Shown: positions 56,801 to 62,603, counted from the first letter of the stretch. The stretch: 64,000 nucleotides of DNA from JAVEWJ01 sp034004605 (GCA_034004605.1 JAVEWJ010000001.1:609800-673799); one strand, 5' to 3'. Notes: generated by a model not told the origin, from the letters alone. Translations and numbers: made by a program.

Positions 56801-58699
56801 TCGTCTTCCAGTCCGACTTTGATAGAAAGAGTTCAGTCGACTGAGAACGATCCTATTATTCGGGAAAAATCATCTTCTTCAAGTCCTACATTTGATGAAG
56901 GTGGTATTCGAGAACAAGTATTGGATAACGAAGATGCTTTAATAAATAATTCCGATAGATCGGTTGAGCCGTTAGGGCAAGTTTCAAAAGTGGAATATAC
57001 TTTAAAGCCTCAGAATATTGATTTTGAAAATAATAAAGAAACAGTAAGTAGCCTTAGTTTTAAATCCAATGTTTTGCTTGAGTTGTTGCATCTTCAGCAA
57101 ACAATCATCGATGTGACGGGTTTTATTTCCTCTTTGTCTGTTAGAGCTTTTGGTACAATTCAAAATAAGATTTTCGCTTTACAGAAACTCAGTGATATAA
57201 GTTTAAAGTTTGCTGAATCGGCAAAGTACAACGAGGAATCTTCTTTTGAAAACAAAGAAAAACCTTCGGAATCTACGGATTTTGTAAAAGAAGCAGTTGA
57301 TATAGTAAGTTCAAATGTTGTCGCAATAGACAGTAGGTCTCTTTTGTCAACTTCTCAAATGTATTCCGCCGAATTATCTAATAACGGAATTTTTATAGGA
57401 ATGGGGGAAGGTGCAGGTGTGAGAATTATTCCGAAAGAAAAGAGCACTTTACTCGTTTATATTGATGTGTCGGGTAACGAAACTGTGCGTGTTTTAAGTC
57501 CAAAAGCAAATCAATTGATTTCTCTTAAAAATCCTTTTGTTTCACAAAATTATCCACAATTATATATTGAAAACACGGGTGATGGAAAAGTGAAGTTTAT
57601 GTTGTCGCCTACAAGTTCAGAAGTCGATTCTGGAATGGAGCAATCCGGTTATCATCCAATCATTTTAAAATATGCCGAGGATAAAAATCTTGTTTTTGTT
57701 GACGGTCAAAAGAAAAAGGAGTCTTTAAAAAAGCCTGATGCTTTAGAGCAAAATGAAGCAATTGAGCTCGCAAATGAGACAGTTGTTGAGAGGCTTCGCT
57801 TAAAAGAATTGGCAATGTATTTTAATAATAGAATTAAAATTCCGGGACCAATTTCGGAGGGAAATGTTAAATTTTCAAAAAAGTTACAAGATAGTATTGA
57901 AAACAGTAAAACTCTAGGTTTTAACCAAGAGGAAGAGCTTATGCTTAGGGAGTATAGAGATTTAATTTTGAAATACGAGGAAAAACTTAATAGATATCAG
58001 TCGGAATATCTTGAGAGGACGAATACAGCTTTTGAGTATGTAACCGCTCAAGTTAATGCCTTAATAGAAAATCGAGAGGGGGTATCTGTTCATACGCGAA
58101 AAGGAAAAGACCCGAATAGGATTCTTGAAAAATATATCTTTGAAACTGATATGGATGAAATGAAAATTAATGATATTAGAGGAATGATTGTTGTAGTTGA
58201 TACTCCAGCTCAGTTGCAAGAATTTATCAATTTTTTTAATTCGATTAAGTTTGAAGGCATAGATGGTGTGCGTGTAAAAACAGAAGAGGTTGGGTTGGAA
58301 GGTATTAAAGCTTCTACCACTGGTTTTAGTCAATATTTTGCCAGATTGGCTTTGACGGGAACTAATAATACGATTGAGGTGCAAGTTCATGTGAAGGAGG
58401 TTTTTGATTTAAATCATAATGGGGTGGTTGTTTCTAAGAAGGAAATTGAAGATTTTGGATTTACGAAAAACGAATTAATGGCAATTTCGCCTGATTTTGT
58501 AAATAATGATTCGGCTATTACCATAAACGGTCATAGGCTTTATGAACTTATTCGTTCTACTGAAAATGAAGTATTTAAAACAAAACTTATCGCTTTAAAT
58601 CGCGTACTTAATCTTGATGCGTTTTCAAGTTATTCTTTGAGAAATGTAGTGAGAGATAGTGTAGGTGAGGCGATTTCCGAAATAAGTAATAACCAATAA
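44816..58699 (+). CDS. 4627-aa giant multidomain protein, putative polymorphic toxin
   Basis: One uninterrupted frame of 13.9 kb. The start is TTG at 44816, placed just after the A-rich leader; ATG at 44870 is the alternative. No signal peptide. By eye: helical N-terminus (to about 1020); Gly/Ala-rich hydrophobic stretches (about 1026-1110, 1119-1153, 1195-1220) able to enter a membrane; beta-rich modules with 17- and 45-residue repeats (about 2070-2290); an FHA-like segment (about 2560-2670, with IIIGSD, VSGSHFE, SRNG); an HEAFH metalloprotease-like site (H2886, E2887, H2890) followed by a Glu-containing FELQSEIGAY; long coiled coils (about 3080-3400); Ser/Asn-rich linkers; and a C-terminal region (about 4405-4610) resembling a RelA/SpoT synthetase fold (RKGKD near 4428, DIRGMIVVVD near 4453, EVQVHVKEV near 4521). 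In the last, the usual Arg and Tyr are not conserved. A 115-aa gene follows after 10 bp. Function is inferred. Confidence 0.7.
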   Translation: MNTNINKNLKNTIFFENRMIFKDLNSFKETFSGGLEKPSDSNEKQTEISKLISNTEIFSKNLDTVLGQVFNASEKEKSFAKGLTKGFNSLNSFYLGETLKSIDPDFTHEYLIKMSDSAVNIILNYLDHKNQNGQFPDSNKAMDSLADLISENDKIRQKISVFDDFFTVQKVGTGIFQEYLTENTLKDFVSKGDQGALEKMNNFLNSAFDYDLEAKKYFLNEDDFVKQILSKEFTNLCVGDISTLDFSLNNLNSYLDLYNKITKNTDFLRKNFDYGKASNVQKISYLLKTNKVSTGEFLNVWKSAVSQYGTENLRVEKFEKNLLFVTENLFRKDKEVVRDYANIHLSKMITDLSERFNFVLNEKELMDAFSKVNLSKILKNPENISKRNVDLEEFYLSNLSKRFSDLFSLCDNNPFLDLYLKGSPLLKEELASSIFEISVSGNISKSLKIFDGFREKLFFAKDFSEKIRRFFPNISPEDTFKLVAYYRDNLGMGLHDLDSYFEKFLSERNELILQKEDLDSPDVLNFLAFDLIPSISENSLDREKQLKVFADNLFYKKQEQLSEKYLKLGKELSEFEAKRNFVLNSEKFVSVQKKKEALASVDKNLYEKKKEAFDVYYSMTYVLPVCDDVVQRYVAKSEVVKNKNHEEVSNVINEIYGLSDSSALREFSVSEQLGEILSISQLESVEINYLISQNSIGESMVGFEDSTKESQLKTSWGLYLDLGYVSESGAKVIYEDMSKKTNDLVELSGRLNEILNSDEYLKLFEQISSYKDISEVPDDLKNEIGSKLGRYLLLAKNYREVQSKLLGIVYTDELLKKGVLSGEELKKHEKWVSDIKNNDFQASEKIGIVNSFLNISAPQEENLDDKALTGVNDKLIAGLFEKEVSDFSSRTDHLVSMQSVIESEQKEMSKLSTIEEMIQYNFPRRLTNSMNEMADSMERFRGSLEDTKARLEDFKKNPDTMLEKYNMRPEFKDAFLRRIDLIVGNIDEYLNSEKSPVNKEKIKILRDTSANILDNYNKNLDAKFNENVAQAIILVTAVAGGVAFAGAGNAIFGAARVSMSKLLTSTAANAAFTATEFATTTALMSAGGVIGSRVAMVGTNFAGLTNYDMNKVFDPQAMGKEFLVGWGISVAAIGAGRVLGGTFSKFASASKSLTEADTILLRETLESGAEKSIIKEIAEETGEEVAEDVVEKVGNKFGGFGNVASFLLSTAFATSLNRRSLITQGKNGELIYDAKSPQEFAQMIEQSGLESVKVHDFNPDTGEVNLEFKDMKTGEVSIVPLQNKYLESKFSSSKKTDTSLSEVSSPEIEGKEGGLEEAKEKAKIAEQSSSEVELPNTSTVFKVSDLPKHMRDLIHLNKDMVSGDSEIAKEMVSIVIQTQKNGGPFAIDVLSSLKVAYGNDLEKMKFFSGEIVRLSKKGELFVMPMTFAPKLFVGNLEFIKRVSEFIENDPKGRDFVLLKKFSEFSHLANGDFEKFKESFSVLAEIKNRKTQRDFDLFVGLALGLEFDFSDFVKYGNDLLSGKDSSKFFESLEMFDSTLSPGYRYELAVNGENYISIDGDLYEIIPYENSLFIRSVENDVLAERSAFVSEDVVEMVLPASESVFEIGNRIDVFNKNLGEKKSDKQSEGLDSTYKAKIRKNGDSVSIELGTQFSEKKYSLDTEDLSGDSQFTIKKTLSLSIGEASYVALGTEKAFYRISYDGEKVNFQVVENENFSAIGATHSSEKVFIKNGNYFRLQYDYNTYLSSRKIFFEARKDSNSSYELVAKEKNEFFDYPILSDDIVRGTDMDQRFSKVAKYTGDHLQENTDYSFDLDENEEIFVTLDDYSENAIIKIQRNGDFFVVSSMKKDVFTDIKTLKAGTTVKLSELLGKKVLASKTDLSLSFENGKVKMNYLSEQTVEERKTNSKMIRVFSDYSDSESNRRLQSVYISHAKNQKNSFGWKEQKFPNWSTINDDTYKEAIVGERIFKMDVPIGLSFSDELQYIPINGVIKNHGDTLLYIENGNPKPFILNKENPSHSLKNGVVIRFYDFGLVGIEAGNNFKGTLRVTNNKAKLVEFKKSLVRDKPPEASWFTGGSEKVSDKPGKDSGTAVGSEKVSDKPGKDLGMTGGSAKVTDNSVKDLGTAVGYTDIANKSEVADFFQEGLSEGKNKQLEQNTQNSNPNSTGENIGNDASKSNNLGVGMSFKSDVTGVFSDTSRLAELERQSLEGEVESASSADDVVSTEPSVSQAFKADATNVVLDSQKYYVKDDSLEGEVESAPSVDNVVAIKPSVSQAFKADATNVVLDSQKYYVKDDSGSDLGFEGGLKASASMGSDFVRQKTLKMDEGEAKVLVEEGFSDIRFNNEFVLLSELVPLSKNEPIEIKIEDLVYVVEIDQTAVQLKTTKNGEYLVVQSDDGFSRMIKKGEKVLYGFDLLVEYESDGYVKITQESDRTVTLGEYVKKDQKYKDFIAQRLENQGIKEEALNDFQVEFDQNGDVIGFSLPKEVMEVLNPKVSPERKAVLREARKREYARRAQKKIIDSENTHLNKYYDTSYRDEVKRINRNPVQISEKVLPQGTTAEINLSEGLTRIQFGIVSYLSLKKTPYSEFLFFETSTGEKFHIKKGQSIIIGSDISTGLNSLFYEIGTREQGVSGSHFEISLDMEGRVHIDVLSRNGVEVESLSEDKSAGYAREIRPQDLIGGLKASAHMDSQISGESVVEVESKLEPNIVDDLGVIEETEEFKYREAQKSLSGFMDKFSKISSDEMVKLAKKSPEEILASMSLQLGAPEMAFALNFIEAYTKQMNFVLSLLNNPVLREELKQDILKLTLSKNKNFEDEVKFIRGVEGNLGHVFLLLSDADFRNFAGNNNSVNALNLDIGFRDLPAGNITVIRESYFETLSRDKQKKLLQHEAFHGVEKLFQSARSRYLSEDLLAEREFLQAIENHEEGIYSYSQFASYLEHIFMGQRFELQSEIGAYLQEGKSVQFIEANLSKNYGSNLIEALKRIDSLHESDFEARKLKNDLKEKYFELMTSYSRDLKLYVEAGAKIYNLAKSVNPLLLVPVIEWADYITYLELKSSDLETRKKAQAKFLVDFAREQDVQILDDSMVKRVVDEDEMRIRAEELNNEERMLNEERENEYKIAEMRKMAKSLNQEESRLKFKEKLYYFKETYQDFEESLFVDVNFSSAEKLNDYLDELKGRFEKLEGKFKDLVQSDSSMFFSEKEMVDLLRDFAKLKAELGKKTIFEIRKFENAARMQGGFIDALSEGDLKPDFDLPLKIETEVESALEEQGALDVKAENEFESWQKNADNFNRSEEQIREKNEQKYRQIELEKKVSELKKLERMLVVFNSRLLAVKNLAREISSSLKQNRDFENLGEIEAFENQIAVKLSLINDQLSVLQEKNSTGFLDTDTLLSLTQMRERLESEVKEYFSFHKTKISSALSFVESPTLVSDNAFEEVQSVNVSSELSNSLDSSGITVIQSSSIISETVDVALNNSVSKESEMLLSIESDSVERTLYGTEKLSSFVDSVYGLLKRESSLSESVQANMGVLRESVSSPFITFFQLANFEKALKEISEVYPRKSYNRIFDYIDKLKAEKSPLLMELMEVLNAGKSDFLTGFSLPSSEVMAGLDKENAFIDFRSRETELGYKKTLESEGSFDRPEGLYDFDFKFSNSLLLNLPSGEKVKILKSPNTTVDLSGFVNTLKERFSGESEADTKTLELIQNYFLKFNLKRTIQDISQMYVDLEGMNIEGVDFNTVDLVLDALWHEVNNTPATLLVVSNGFVRILLPGEELVFVNSEIDKTKKVNSTAVSLKLDNENKLSIGLRSLDSNGFFKFRAEKTPDVVSVIRTLSKDSKYPGFDKPVTVLSDWITKKLVVGMTNTFIPSKDGHPFTRQKLEQVLKESSENATENKAQTENETIGVANNQTDSLKVNTVDGNNTQILVDNNVNLGSENLGVSEGETVTLEVKGDGNNEFQKNETPTVNVKISNSNSTFDERGDTDIGLPINSSPVQDVVAVDSSSSPTLIERVQSTENDPIIREKSSSSSPTFDEGGIREQVLDNEDALINNSDRSVEPLGQVSKVEYTLKPQNIDFENNKETVSSLSFKSNVLLELLHLQQTIIDVTGFISSLSVRAFGTIQNKIFALQKLSDISLKFAESAKYNEESSFENKEKPSESTDFVKEAVDIVSSNVVAIDSRSLLSTSQMYSAELSNNGIFIGMGEGAGVRIIPKEKSTLLVYIDVSGNETVRVLSPKANQLISLKNPFVSQNYPQLYIENTGDGKVKFMLSPTSSEVDSGMEQSGYHPIILKYAEDKNLVFVDGQKKKESLKKPDALEQNEAIELANETVVERLRLKELAMYFNNRIKIPGPISEGNVKFSKKLQDSIENSKTLGFNQEEELMLREYRDLILKYEEKLNRYQSEYLERTNTAFEYVTAQVNALIENREGVSVHTRKGKDPNRILEKYIFETDMDEMKINDIRGMIVVVDTPAQLQEFINFFNSIKFEGIDGVRVKTEEVGLEGIKASTTGFSQYFARLALTGTNNTIEVQVHVKEVFDLNHNGVVVSKKEIEDFGFTKNELMAISPDFVNNDSAITINGHRLYELIRSTENEVFKTKLIALNRVLNLDAFSSYSLRNVVRDSVGEAISEISNNQ
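51032..51184 (+). repeat. Three 51-bp tandem coding repeats in the giant gene
   Basis: Units at 51032, 51083 and 51134 each encode a 17-residue sequence beginning GSEKVSDKPGKD or a close variant (GSAKVTDNSVKD). They lie in a low-complexity linker. Confidence 0.85.
51425..51694 (+). repeat. 135-bp direct duplication in the giant gene
   Basis: Two nearly identical 45-residue units (51425-51559 and 51560-51694), each with LEGEVESA, PSVSQAFKADATNVV and DSQKYYVKDD. The few base differences suggest a recent duplication. Confidence 0.9.
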
Positions 58700-58709
58700 A
58701 CAAAAAAAT

Positions 58710-59057
58710 ATGGAAGATTTACCCGGAGAATCAAAACTCGAAAAACAATTTAAAGCTATAATGGCTGAACTTAAAGGCACAAAATATAAGTTTTATAGAT
58801 ATGGTGATGGTTATACATTTGTTTTTTCTTTGTATAACGGTCTTGGGCAGCGGAAGGTTTTTCGTTTTAAACCTTCGGGAGCCATCGAAGAAGCAATAAG
58901 AATTGTCCCTGAGTTTAGCGAAGAATGTGAAGAAATTTCTCTTGATACTTTTTTGAATGAAGCTTCAAAAAAGTTTTCTCTTGATCGAAATGAATTGTCA
59001 TTTCAAGTCCAGCGTTTACTTTTTATGGTGCGACAAAAATTGAATGAATTTTTATAG
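58710..59057 (+). CDS. Small protein after the giant gene, candidate immunity protein
   Basis: 115 residues: an acidic N-terminus, a central beta-like part (KYKFYRYGDGYTFVFSLYN, then KVFRFKPSG), an acidic middle with EECEEISLD and a helical C-terminus (FQVQRLLFMVRQKLNEFL). No signal peptide or membrane helix. It starts 10 bp after the giant gene's stop with no promoter of its own, so both are on one transcript. A small soluble acidic gene directly behind a large protein with a putative C-terminal enzyme domain is the layout of immunity genes. That is inference from position; I recognise no immunity family. Confidence 0.6.
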   Translation: MEDLPGESKLEKQFKAIMAELKGTKYKFYRYGDGYTFVFSLYNGLGQRKVFRFKPSGAIEEAIRIVPEFSEECEEISLDTFLNEASKKFSLDRNELSFQVQRLLFMVRQKLNEFL

Positions 59058-59131
59058 AATTTTTGTTTTGTTGTAAATTTTTAGTGGCGTTTGAGAGCGT
59101 CTTGTATTGTGTTTAAGATTTTTTATTGCTT

Positions 59132-59160
59132 TTGAAAAATTCGGGTATAGATTTTATATA
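59132..59160 (+). promoter_or_regulatory. Promoter of the glutamate dehydrogenase gene
   Basis: TTGAAA (59132-59137), 17 bp, TATATA (59155-59160). The ATG at 59177 lies about ten bases from the expected transcription start, so the leader is very short. Confidence 0.5.
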
Positions 59161-59176
59161 TCTAACCCTCAAAAAC

Positions 59177-60403
59177 ATGTCGCTATTCGAAAACACATTA
59201 AAACAGATTGAAAAGGCCGGTCGTACCGCAAGCATTTCGGAAAAAACAATGGAGCGTCTTCGCGTTCCGGAAAGAATCCTTGAAGTGAATTTTTCTTTTG
59301 TAAACGATAAAGGTGAGAGTGAAATTTTGAAGGGTTTTCGTGTCCAACATTCAACAGCTCGAGGTCCTGCAAAGGGCGGTATTCGTTTTCATCCGCAGGT
59401 GGATATGGGTGAAGTGATGGCTCTTTCGGCTTGGATGAGTATGAAATGTGCCGTTGCCGATATTCCGCTCGGAGGTGGAAAGGGTGGTGTGATTTTTGAT
59501 CCCCGTGTTCGTTCAAATGCTGATCTTGAAGCGATTACTAGGAGTTATACCCGTGCGATTGCTCCGATTATCGGCCCGAATAAAGATGTACCAGCTCCCG
59601 ATGTGTATACCGATTCCACTATAATGGATTATCTTGATGATGAGTATTCGAAGATTACAGGGGACAATTCCGGTGCCGTTGTGACGGGGAAATCTTTGGC
59701 AAACGGAGGCAGTGAAGGCAGAGATACGGCTACTGCTCAGGGTGGTGTGTTTGTTTTTGAAGAGTTTGTGAAGGAAAAAGGTCTTAATATGGGTGATTTA
59801 AAGGTGGCAATTCAAGGATTTGGCAATGCCGGTGGTACAATGGCGAAACTTCTTAGTGAAAAAGGTGTGAAAATAGTTGGCGCGAGCGACTCGAAAGGTG
59901 GAGTCTACATGGAAAAAGGACTTCCGGTTGACGGCCTTCTTGAGTTTAAAGAAAACGGAAACAGCGTGGTGGATTTTAAAGTAGATGGAATGAAGGTAAT
60001 CACTAATGCCGAACTTTTGGAACTATCGGTTGATGTTCTTATACTTGGCGCTCTTGAAAATCAGATTGTTGTTGAAAACGCCGACAGAATTCAGGCGAAA
60101 TATGTTTTAGAGCTTGCAAACGGTCCAATCTCTCCCGATGCTGATGAGATTTTGATTAAAAAGGGAGTTGTCGTTCTTCCTGATATTTTGTTCAATGCGG
60201 GAGGTGTTACCGTGAGTTGTTATGAGTGGCAACAAAATCTTTCGGGTGAAAAATGGACTCGTGATGAGGTGATGCAGAAGCTTTCTGTTCAAATGAAAAA
60301 AGCCTTTGCGGATGTAAGTGCCGTGTCGAAGGAGTTTTCAACGGATTTTCGAAATTCGGCTTTCATTCTTGCTATTCGACGGATTGAAGAGGCGATGAAA
60401 TAG
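59177..60403 (+). CDS. gdhA: Glutamate dehydrogenase
   Basis: Interconverts glutamate and 2-oxoglutarate plus ammonia with NAD(P). The start is the ATG at 59177 (MSLFENTL); the longer open frame crosses the promoter. Segments KGFRVQHSTARGPAKGGIRFHP, MSMKCAVADIPLGGGKGG (catalytic Lys) and the nucleotide fold with QGFGNAGG are all typical of the hexameric Glu/Leu/Phe/Val dehydrogenase family. 408 aa, normal length. The Patescibacteria often have few amino acid pathways, so this may feed or drain glutamate. Monocistronic. Confidence 0.95.
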   Translation: MSLFENTLKQIEKAGRTASISEKTMERLRVPERILEVNFSFVNDKGESEILKGFRVQHSTARGPAKGGIRFHPQVDMGEVMALSAWMSMKCAVADIPLGGGKGGVIFDPRVRSNADLEAITRSYTRAIAPIIGPNKDVPAPDVYTDSTIMDYLDDEYSKITGDNSGAVVTGKSLANGGSEGRDTATAQGGVFVFEEFVKEKGLNMGDLKVAIQGFGNAGGTMAKLLSEKGVKIVGASDSKGGVYMEKGLPVDGLLEFKENGNSVVDFKVDGMKVITNAELLELSVDVLILGALENQIVVENADRIQAKYVLELANGPISPDADEILIKKGVVVLPDILFNAGGVTVSCYEWQQNLSGEKWTRDEVMQKLSVQMKKAFADVSAVSKEFSTDFRNSAFILAIRRIEEAMK

Positions 60404-60467
60404 GATAGAAATAATTTAGGAATTATTCAAGAATTTTTAATGTAGTTTTGCTATTTTTTGAGGTGGC

Positions 60468-60518
60468 TTGATTTTAGGGATTTTGTATATATAATTATAT
60501 GTGTAGTTATATATAATT
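60468..60518 (+). promoter_or_regulatory. Promoter and direct-repeat operator of the second toxin-antitoxin pair
   Basis: TTGATT (60468-60473), 16 bp, TATAAT (60490-60495). The 11-mer TATATATAATT occurs at 60486-60496 and at 60508-60518, 22 bp apart, two helical turns, covering the -10 box and the region just before the ATG at 60526. This suits binding by the antitoxin. The second copy also contains a TATAAT that would give a leaderless start. Confidence 0.6.
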
Positions 60519-60525
60519 TTAAGCT

Positions 60526-60774
60526 ATGAATTCAATAATAACCACTTCGGAATTGCAAAAAAACATTGGTCAAATCAGCAGGGATATAGGCGAAAAGTTT
60601 TTTATCGTTACAAATAACGGAAAAGGAAAGTTGATAATTCTTCCTTATTTTGACGGATGTGATGAGTTTATGACTGAATATAAGGAAAATTATGAAATGT
60701 ATGTGAATCGTAAAAATTTAAAAAAACGGTTTAAGGAATCGATTAAATCGGGAGAAAGTAATTTTAAGATATGA
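60526..60774 (+). CDS. Phd/YefM-like antitoxin
   Basis: 82 residues. The N-terminal TTSELQKNIGQISRDIGEKFFIVTNNGKGKLIILP matches the Phd/YefM DNA-binding fold (read in two parts), and the C-terminal part is a charged helix that would bind the toxin. Its stop overlaps the toxin's start (ATGA), a strong sign of a type II pair. Confidence 0.8.
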   Translation: MNSIITTSELQKNIGQISRDIGEKFFIVTNNGKGKLIILPYFDGCDEFMTEYKENYEMYVNRKNLKKRFKESIKSGESNFKI

Positions 60775-61040
60775 ATATTTTTGTTTTTACCAAATTCGCT
60801 TTAAAAAAATTTTATAATTTGAATTTGCAAGATAGAGATCGTGTAGCAAGAAAGCTTATGGATTTAAAATCACATTCTGACATTTTTTTTGTTTTAAAAC
60901 ATTTGAAAGGGTATGGAGGGAATTATTTTAGACTTCGTGTCGGAGATATAAGAATTATTTTGTTGTTAAAAATCCGAACTTTTTCAGATTTTATCTTTTG
61001 GGTAATTGATGTTGGACACAGAAAAGAAATTTATCGTTGA
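60771..61040 (+). CDS. RelE/ParE-superfamily toxin
   Basis: 89 residues of the RelE/ParE fold: FVFTKFALKKFYNLNLQDRDRVARKL, KHLKGYGGNYFRLRVGDIRIILLL and a final strand ending DVGHRKEIYR. The HRKEIYR ending is shared with the first toxin (KHRKEIYK), placing both near the mRNA-cleaving RelE group. Coupled to its antitoxin by a 4-bp overlap. Confidence 0.82.
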   Translation: MNIFVFTKFALKKFYNLNLQDRDRVARKLMDLKSHSDIFFVLKHLKGYGGNYFRLRVGDIRIILLLKIRTFSDFIFWVIDVGHRKEIYR

Positions 61041-61116
61041 ATTTTGAAAGAAATTTTTTTGATAAGCGTATTACTTGTTGTCAGGCGCCTAAAAAATAAT
61101 TTTTAATCAAAAACAA

Positions 61117-61629
61117 ATGAAAAATTCTTCAAAAGTACTTACACTAGGTGTGGGGCTTCTAATGCTCGGATCTTCCGCGGCATACGCTCTTACGAACGAC
61201 ACGACTTCGGTCGGTTCAACAACGGTTTCCAGACCAAATCAAGAGTTTTATGAAGCTCTTGAGGATCAAGATTTTGATACTTACGCTTCTTTGTATAAAG
61301 AGAAGACAGGGGAAGATCTTAGCAATGAAGCTTTCGCAAAAATTTTGGAGCTTCATAAATTAAGAAATCAGGAACAGGAGGTTCGAGGTAATCTTGATGA
61401 AATGGGTGTAAAAATGCCGGGATTCGGTGGAAAAGGAATGAGAAAAGGAGATCACGGTATGAGAGGAGATGCTCCAATGCTGAATAATTTGACTGATGAA
61501 CAAAAAACAGTGATGGAAAAGGTTCGTGAGCTTAGAAGAAACGGTGATATTGAGGGTGCTGAAAAACTTCTTAATGATTCTGGAATTGAGCTTCCACAAC
61601 TTGGACAAAGAAGAATGGGTGGAAAATAA
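61117..61629 (+). CDS. Small exported protein with LTDEQ motif (Spy/CpxP-like?)
   Basis: 170 residues. A signal peptide (Lys/Ser start, GVGLLMLGSSAAYA) gives a mature protein of about 145 residues. It is helical and rich in Met, Gly and charged residues in its middle (GKGMRKGDHGMRGD). The LTDEQKTVMEKVRELRR segment recalls the LTxxQ motif of Spy/CpxP-type periplasmic chaperones, but only one copy is seen and the rest is not clearly alike. It has its own terminator. Confidence 0.6.
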   Translation: MKNSSKVLTLGVGLLMLGSSAAYALTNDTTSVGSTTVSRPNQEFYEALEDQDFDTYASLYKEKTGEDLSNEAFAKILELHKLRNQEQEVRGNLDEMGVKMPGFGGKGMRKGDHGMRGDAPMLNNLTDEQKTVMEKVRELRRNGDIEGAEKLLNDSGIELPQLGQRRMGGK

Positions 61630-61644
61630 TATAGGAAAATGGGA

Positions 61645-61680
61645 ACAAAAAAGACGATACTTTTAGATCGTCTTTTTTGT
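61645..61680. terminator. Bidirectional terminator
   Basis: A perfect 14-bp stem, ACAAAAAAGACGAT with its complement, and an 8-base loop, with T runs on both strands. It lies between the exported-protein gene and the end of the convergent NTPase gene and can serve both. Confidence 0.92.
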
Positions 61681-61681
61681 T

Positions 61682-62221
61682 TTAGTAATGTTCTTTGTTT
61701 AGAAGATGAATAAGAGCTACGATTACGGCTTGTTTTGAATATTCCATTCGAGTAATTACTCCTTTTGTTAAAACGCCCACCATGCCTTGGTTTTCACGAA
61801 AATTTCGATCCTCTGCAAAGCCGAGTTCGACCGCTATGTCGCTTATTTCTTTTCCTTCGTTTAAGATTTTTTGAATTAATGATTTGGGGTATTCAAAACA
61901 ACTTGAAAGGCCTATGTGGAAGTTTTTTCCGTCGAATATCGCGCAGGCGGTTGTGTCCATATAGTCGCTTTTTGTGTGCGGTACTTCAAAAATTCCTGAT
62001 TCAAGTCCGAATCCGAAATCGCCGGTGTTTAGTTCAAAAGCTGCTTTTGCTCTGTTTTTAGCGCCTGTGATTGTTTCATCGAGTCCCATGGGTTGATTTT
62101 TCACCCCTGAATCCACGTTGAACGATTCAATAATGGCTTTTGAGAAGTTTGGATAGATTAAGAGGGCTTGTTTTACAGCTTCTATTTTGCCCTGGTTTTT
62201 TGTGCCGATTGAGATTTTCAT
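61682..62221 (-). CDS. Inosine/xanthosine triphosphatase (YjjX/DUF84 family)
   Basis: Removes non-canonical purine nucleoside triphosphates such as ITP and XTP. The start is the ATG at 62221 (MKISIGTKN); an upstream TTG is weaker. Family marks: IGTKNQGKIEAV, SGVKNQPMGLDETITGAKNRAKAA, and the acidic FGLESGIF. 179 aa, normal length. It lies convergent to the exported-protein gene and ends at the shared terminator. Confidence 0.88.
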   Translation of the reverse strand: MKISIGTKNQGKIEAVKQALLIYPNFSKAIIESFNVDSGVKNQPMGLDETITGAKNRAKAAFELNTGDFGFGLESGIFEVPHTKSDYMDTTACAIFDGKNFHIGLSSCFEYPKSLIQKILNEGKEISDIAVELGFAEDRNFRENQGMVGVLTKGVITRMEYSKQAVIVALIHLLNKEHY

Positions 62222-62300
62222 GTGCCCCAATTATTTAGTTCTTGCTTCTTTCATATCCTTTTTTTATTTTTAAAACAATTTTAAAAATGATTTTTTGTGT

Positions 62301-62329
62301 TTGACAAAGAGCGTGTTTGCTTTTATTTT
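62301..62329 (+). promoter_or_regulatory. Promoter of the 38-aa microprotein gene
   Basis: TTGACA (62301-62306), 17 bp, TATTTT (62324-62329). The transcript leader of about 65 bases contains a GGAGG just before the GTG at 62399. Confidence 0.55.
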
Positions 62330-62398
62330 TGTTTTAGTTTCACGGGTCTTCTATAAGCTAATTTCGGCGGTAGATGGACCTTGTGACATGGAGGAAAA

Positions 62399-62515
62399 GT
62401 GAACTGGATTGACACTCTTCGGGTCCTTCTCGAGAAAGCTCTCGATGAGGGTAATTCTGGGGAAGTGGTGCGAATTGAAACTCTGCTTTGGAGGGCTATC
62501 AATGCCTCAAAATAG
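62399..62515 (+). CDS. 38-aa microprotein with strong ribosome-binding site
   Basis: Starts at GTG with GGAGG at 62390-62394, four bases upstream, and ends at TAG 62515. The predicted peptide begins VNWIDTLRVLLEKALDEG and ends VVRIETLLWRAINASK, forming an amphipathic helix pattern. The composition is much GC-richer than its surroundings. It has its own promoter and a hairpin terminator 15 bp after the stop. This strong set of signals for so short a frame makes it a credible gene, though it may also be a structured RNA. Confidence 0.5.
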   Translation: MNWIDTLRVLLEKALDEGNSGEVVRIETLLWRAINASK

Positions 62516-62529
62516 AGTTTCTAAAACAA

Positions 62530-62554
62530 GGCCGGTCGCCAAAAGCGACCGGCC
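62530..62554 (+). terminator. GC-rich hairpin, copy 1
   Basis: Stem GGCCGGTCGC (62530-62539) and GCGACCGGCC (62545-62554), loop CAAAA. A 34-bp stretch from 62530 to 62563 is identical to 63119-63152 beyond the next gene. The following T-rich run is weak. Confidence 0.8.
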
Positions 62555-62575
62555 CTATTCATTTTAAAAAATGTC

Positions 62576-62603
62576 TTGACCATAAATGTTGTTTATGTAA
62601 AAT
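62576..62603 (+). promoter_or_regulatory. Promoter of the 143-aa gene with internal palindrome
   Basis: TTGACC (62576-62581), 16 bp, TAAAAT (62598-62603). Between the boxes lies a perfect inverted repeat, CATAAA-TGTTG-TTTATG (62581-62597), where a repressor would block both. Confidence 0.6.
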
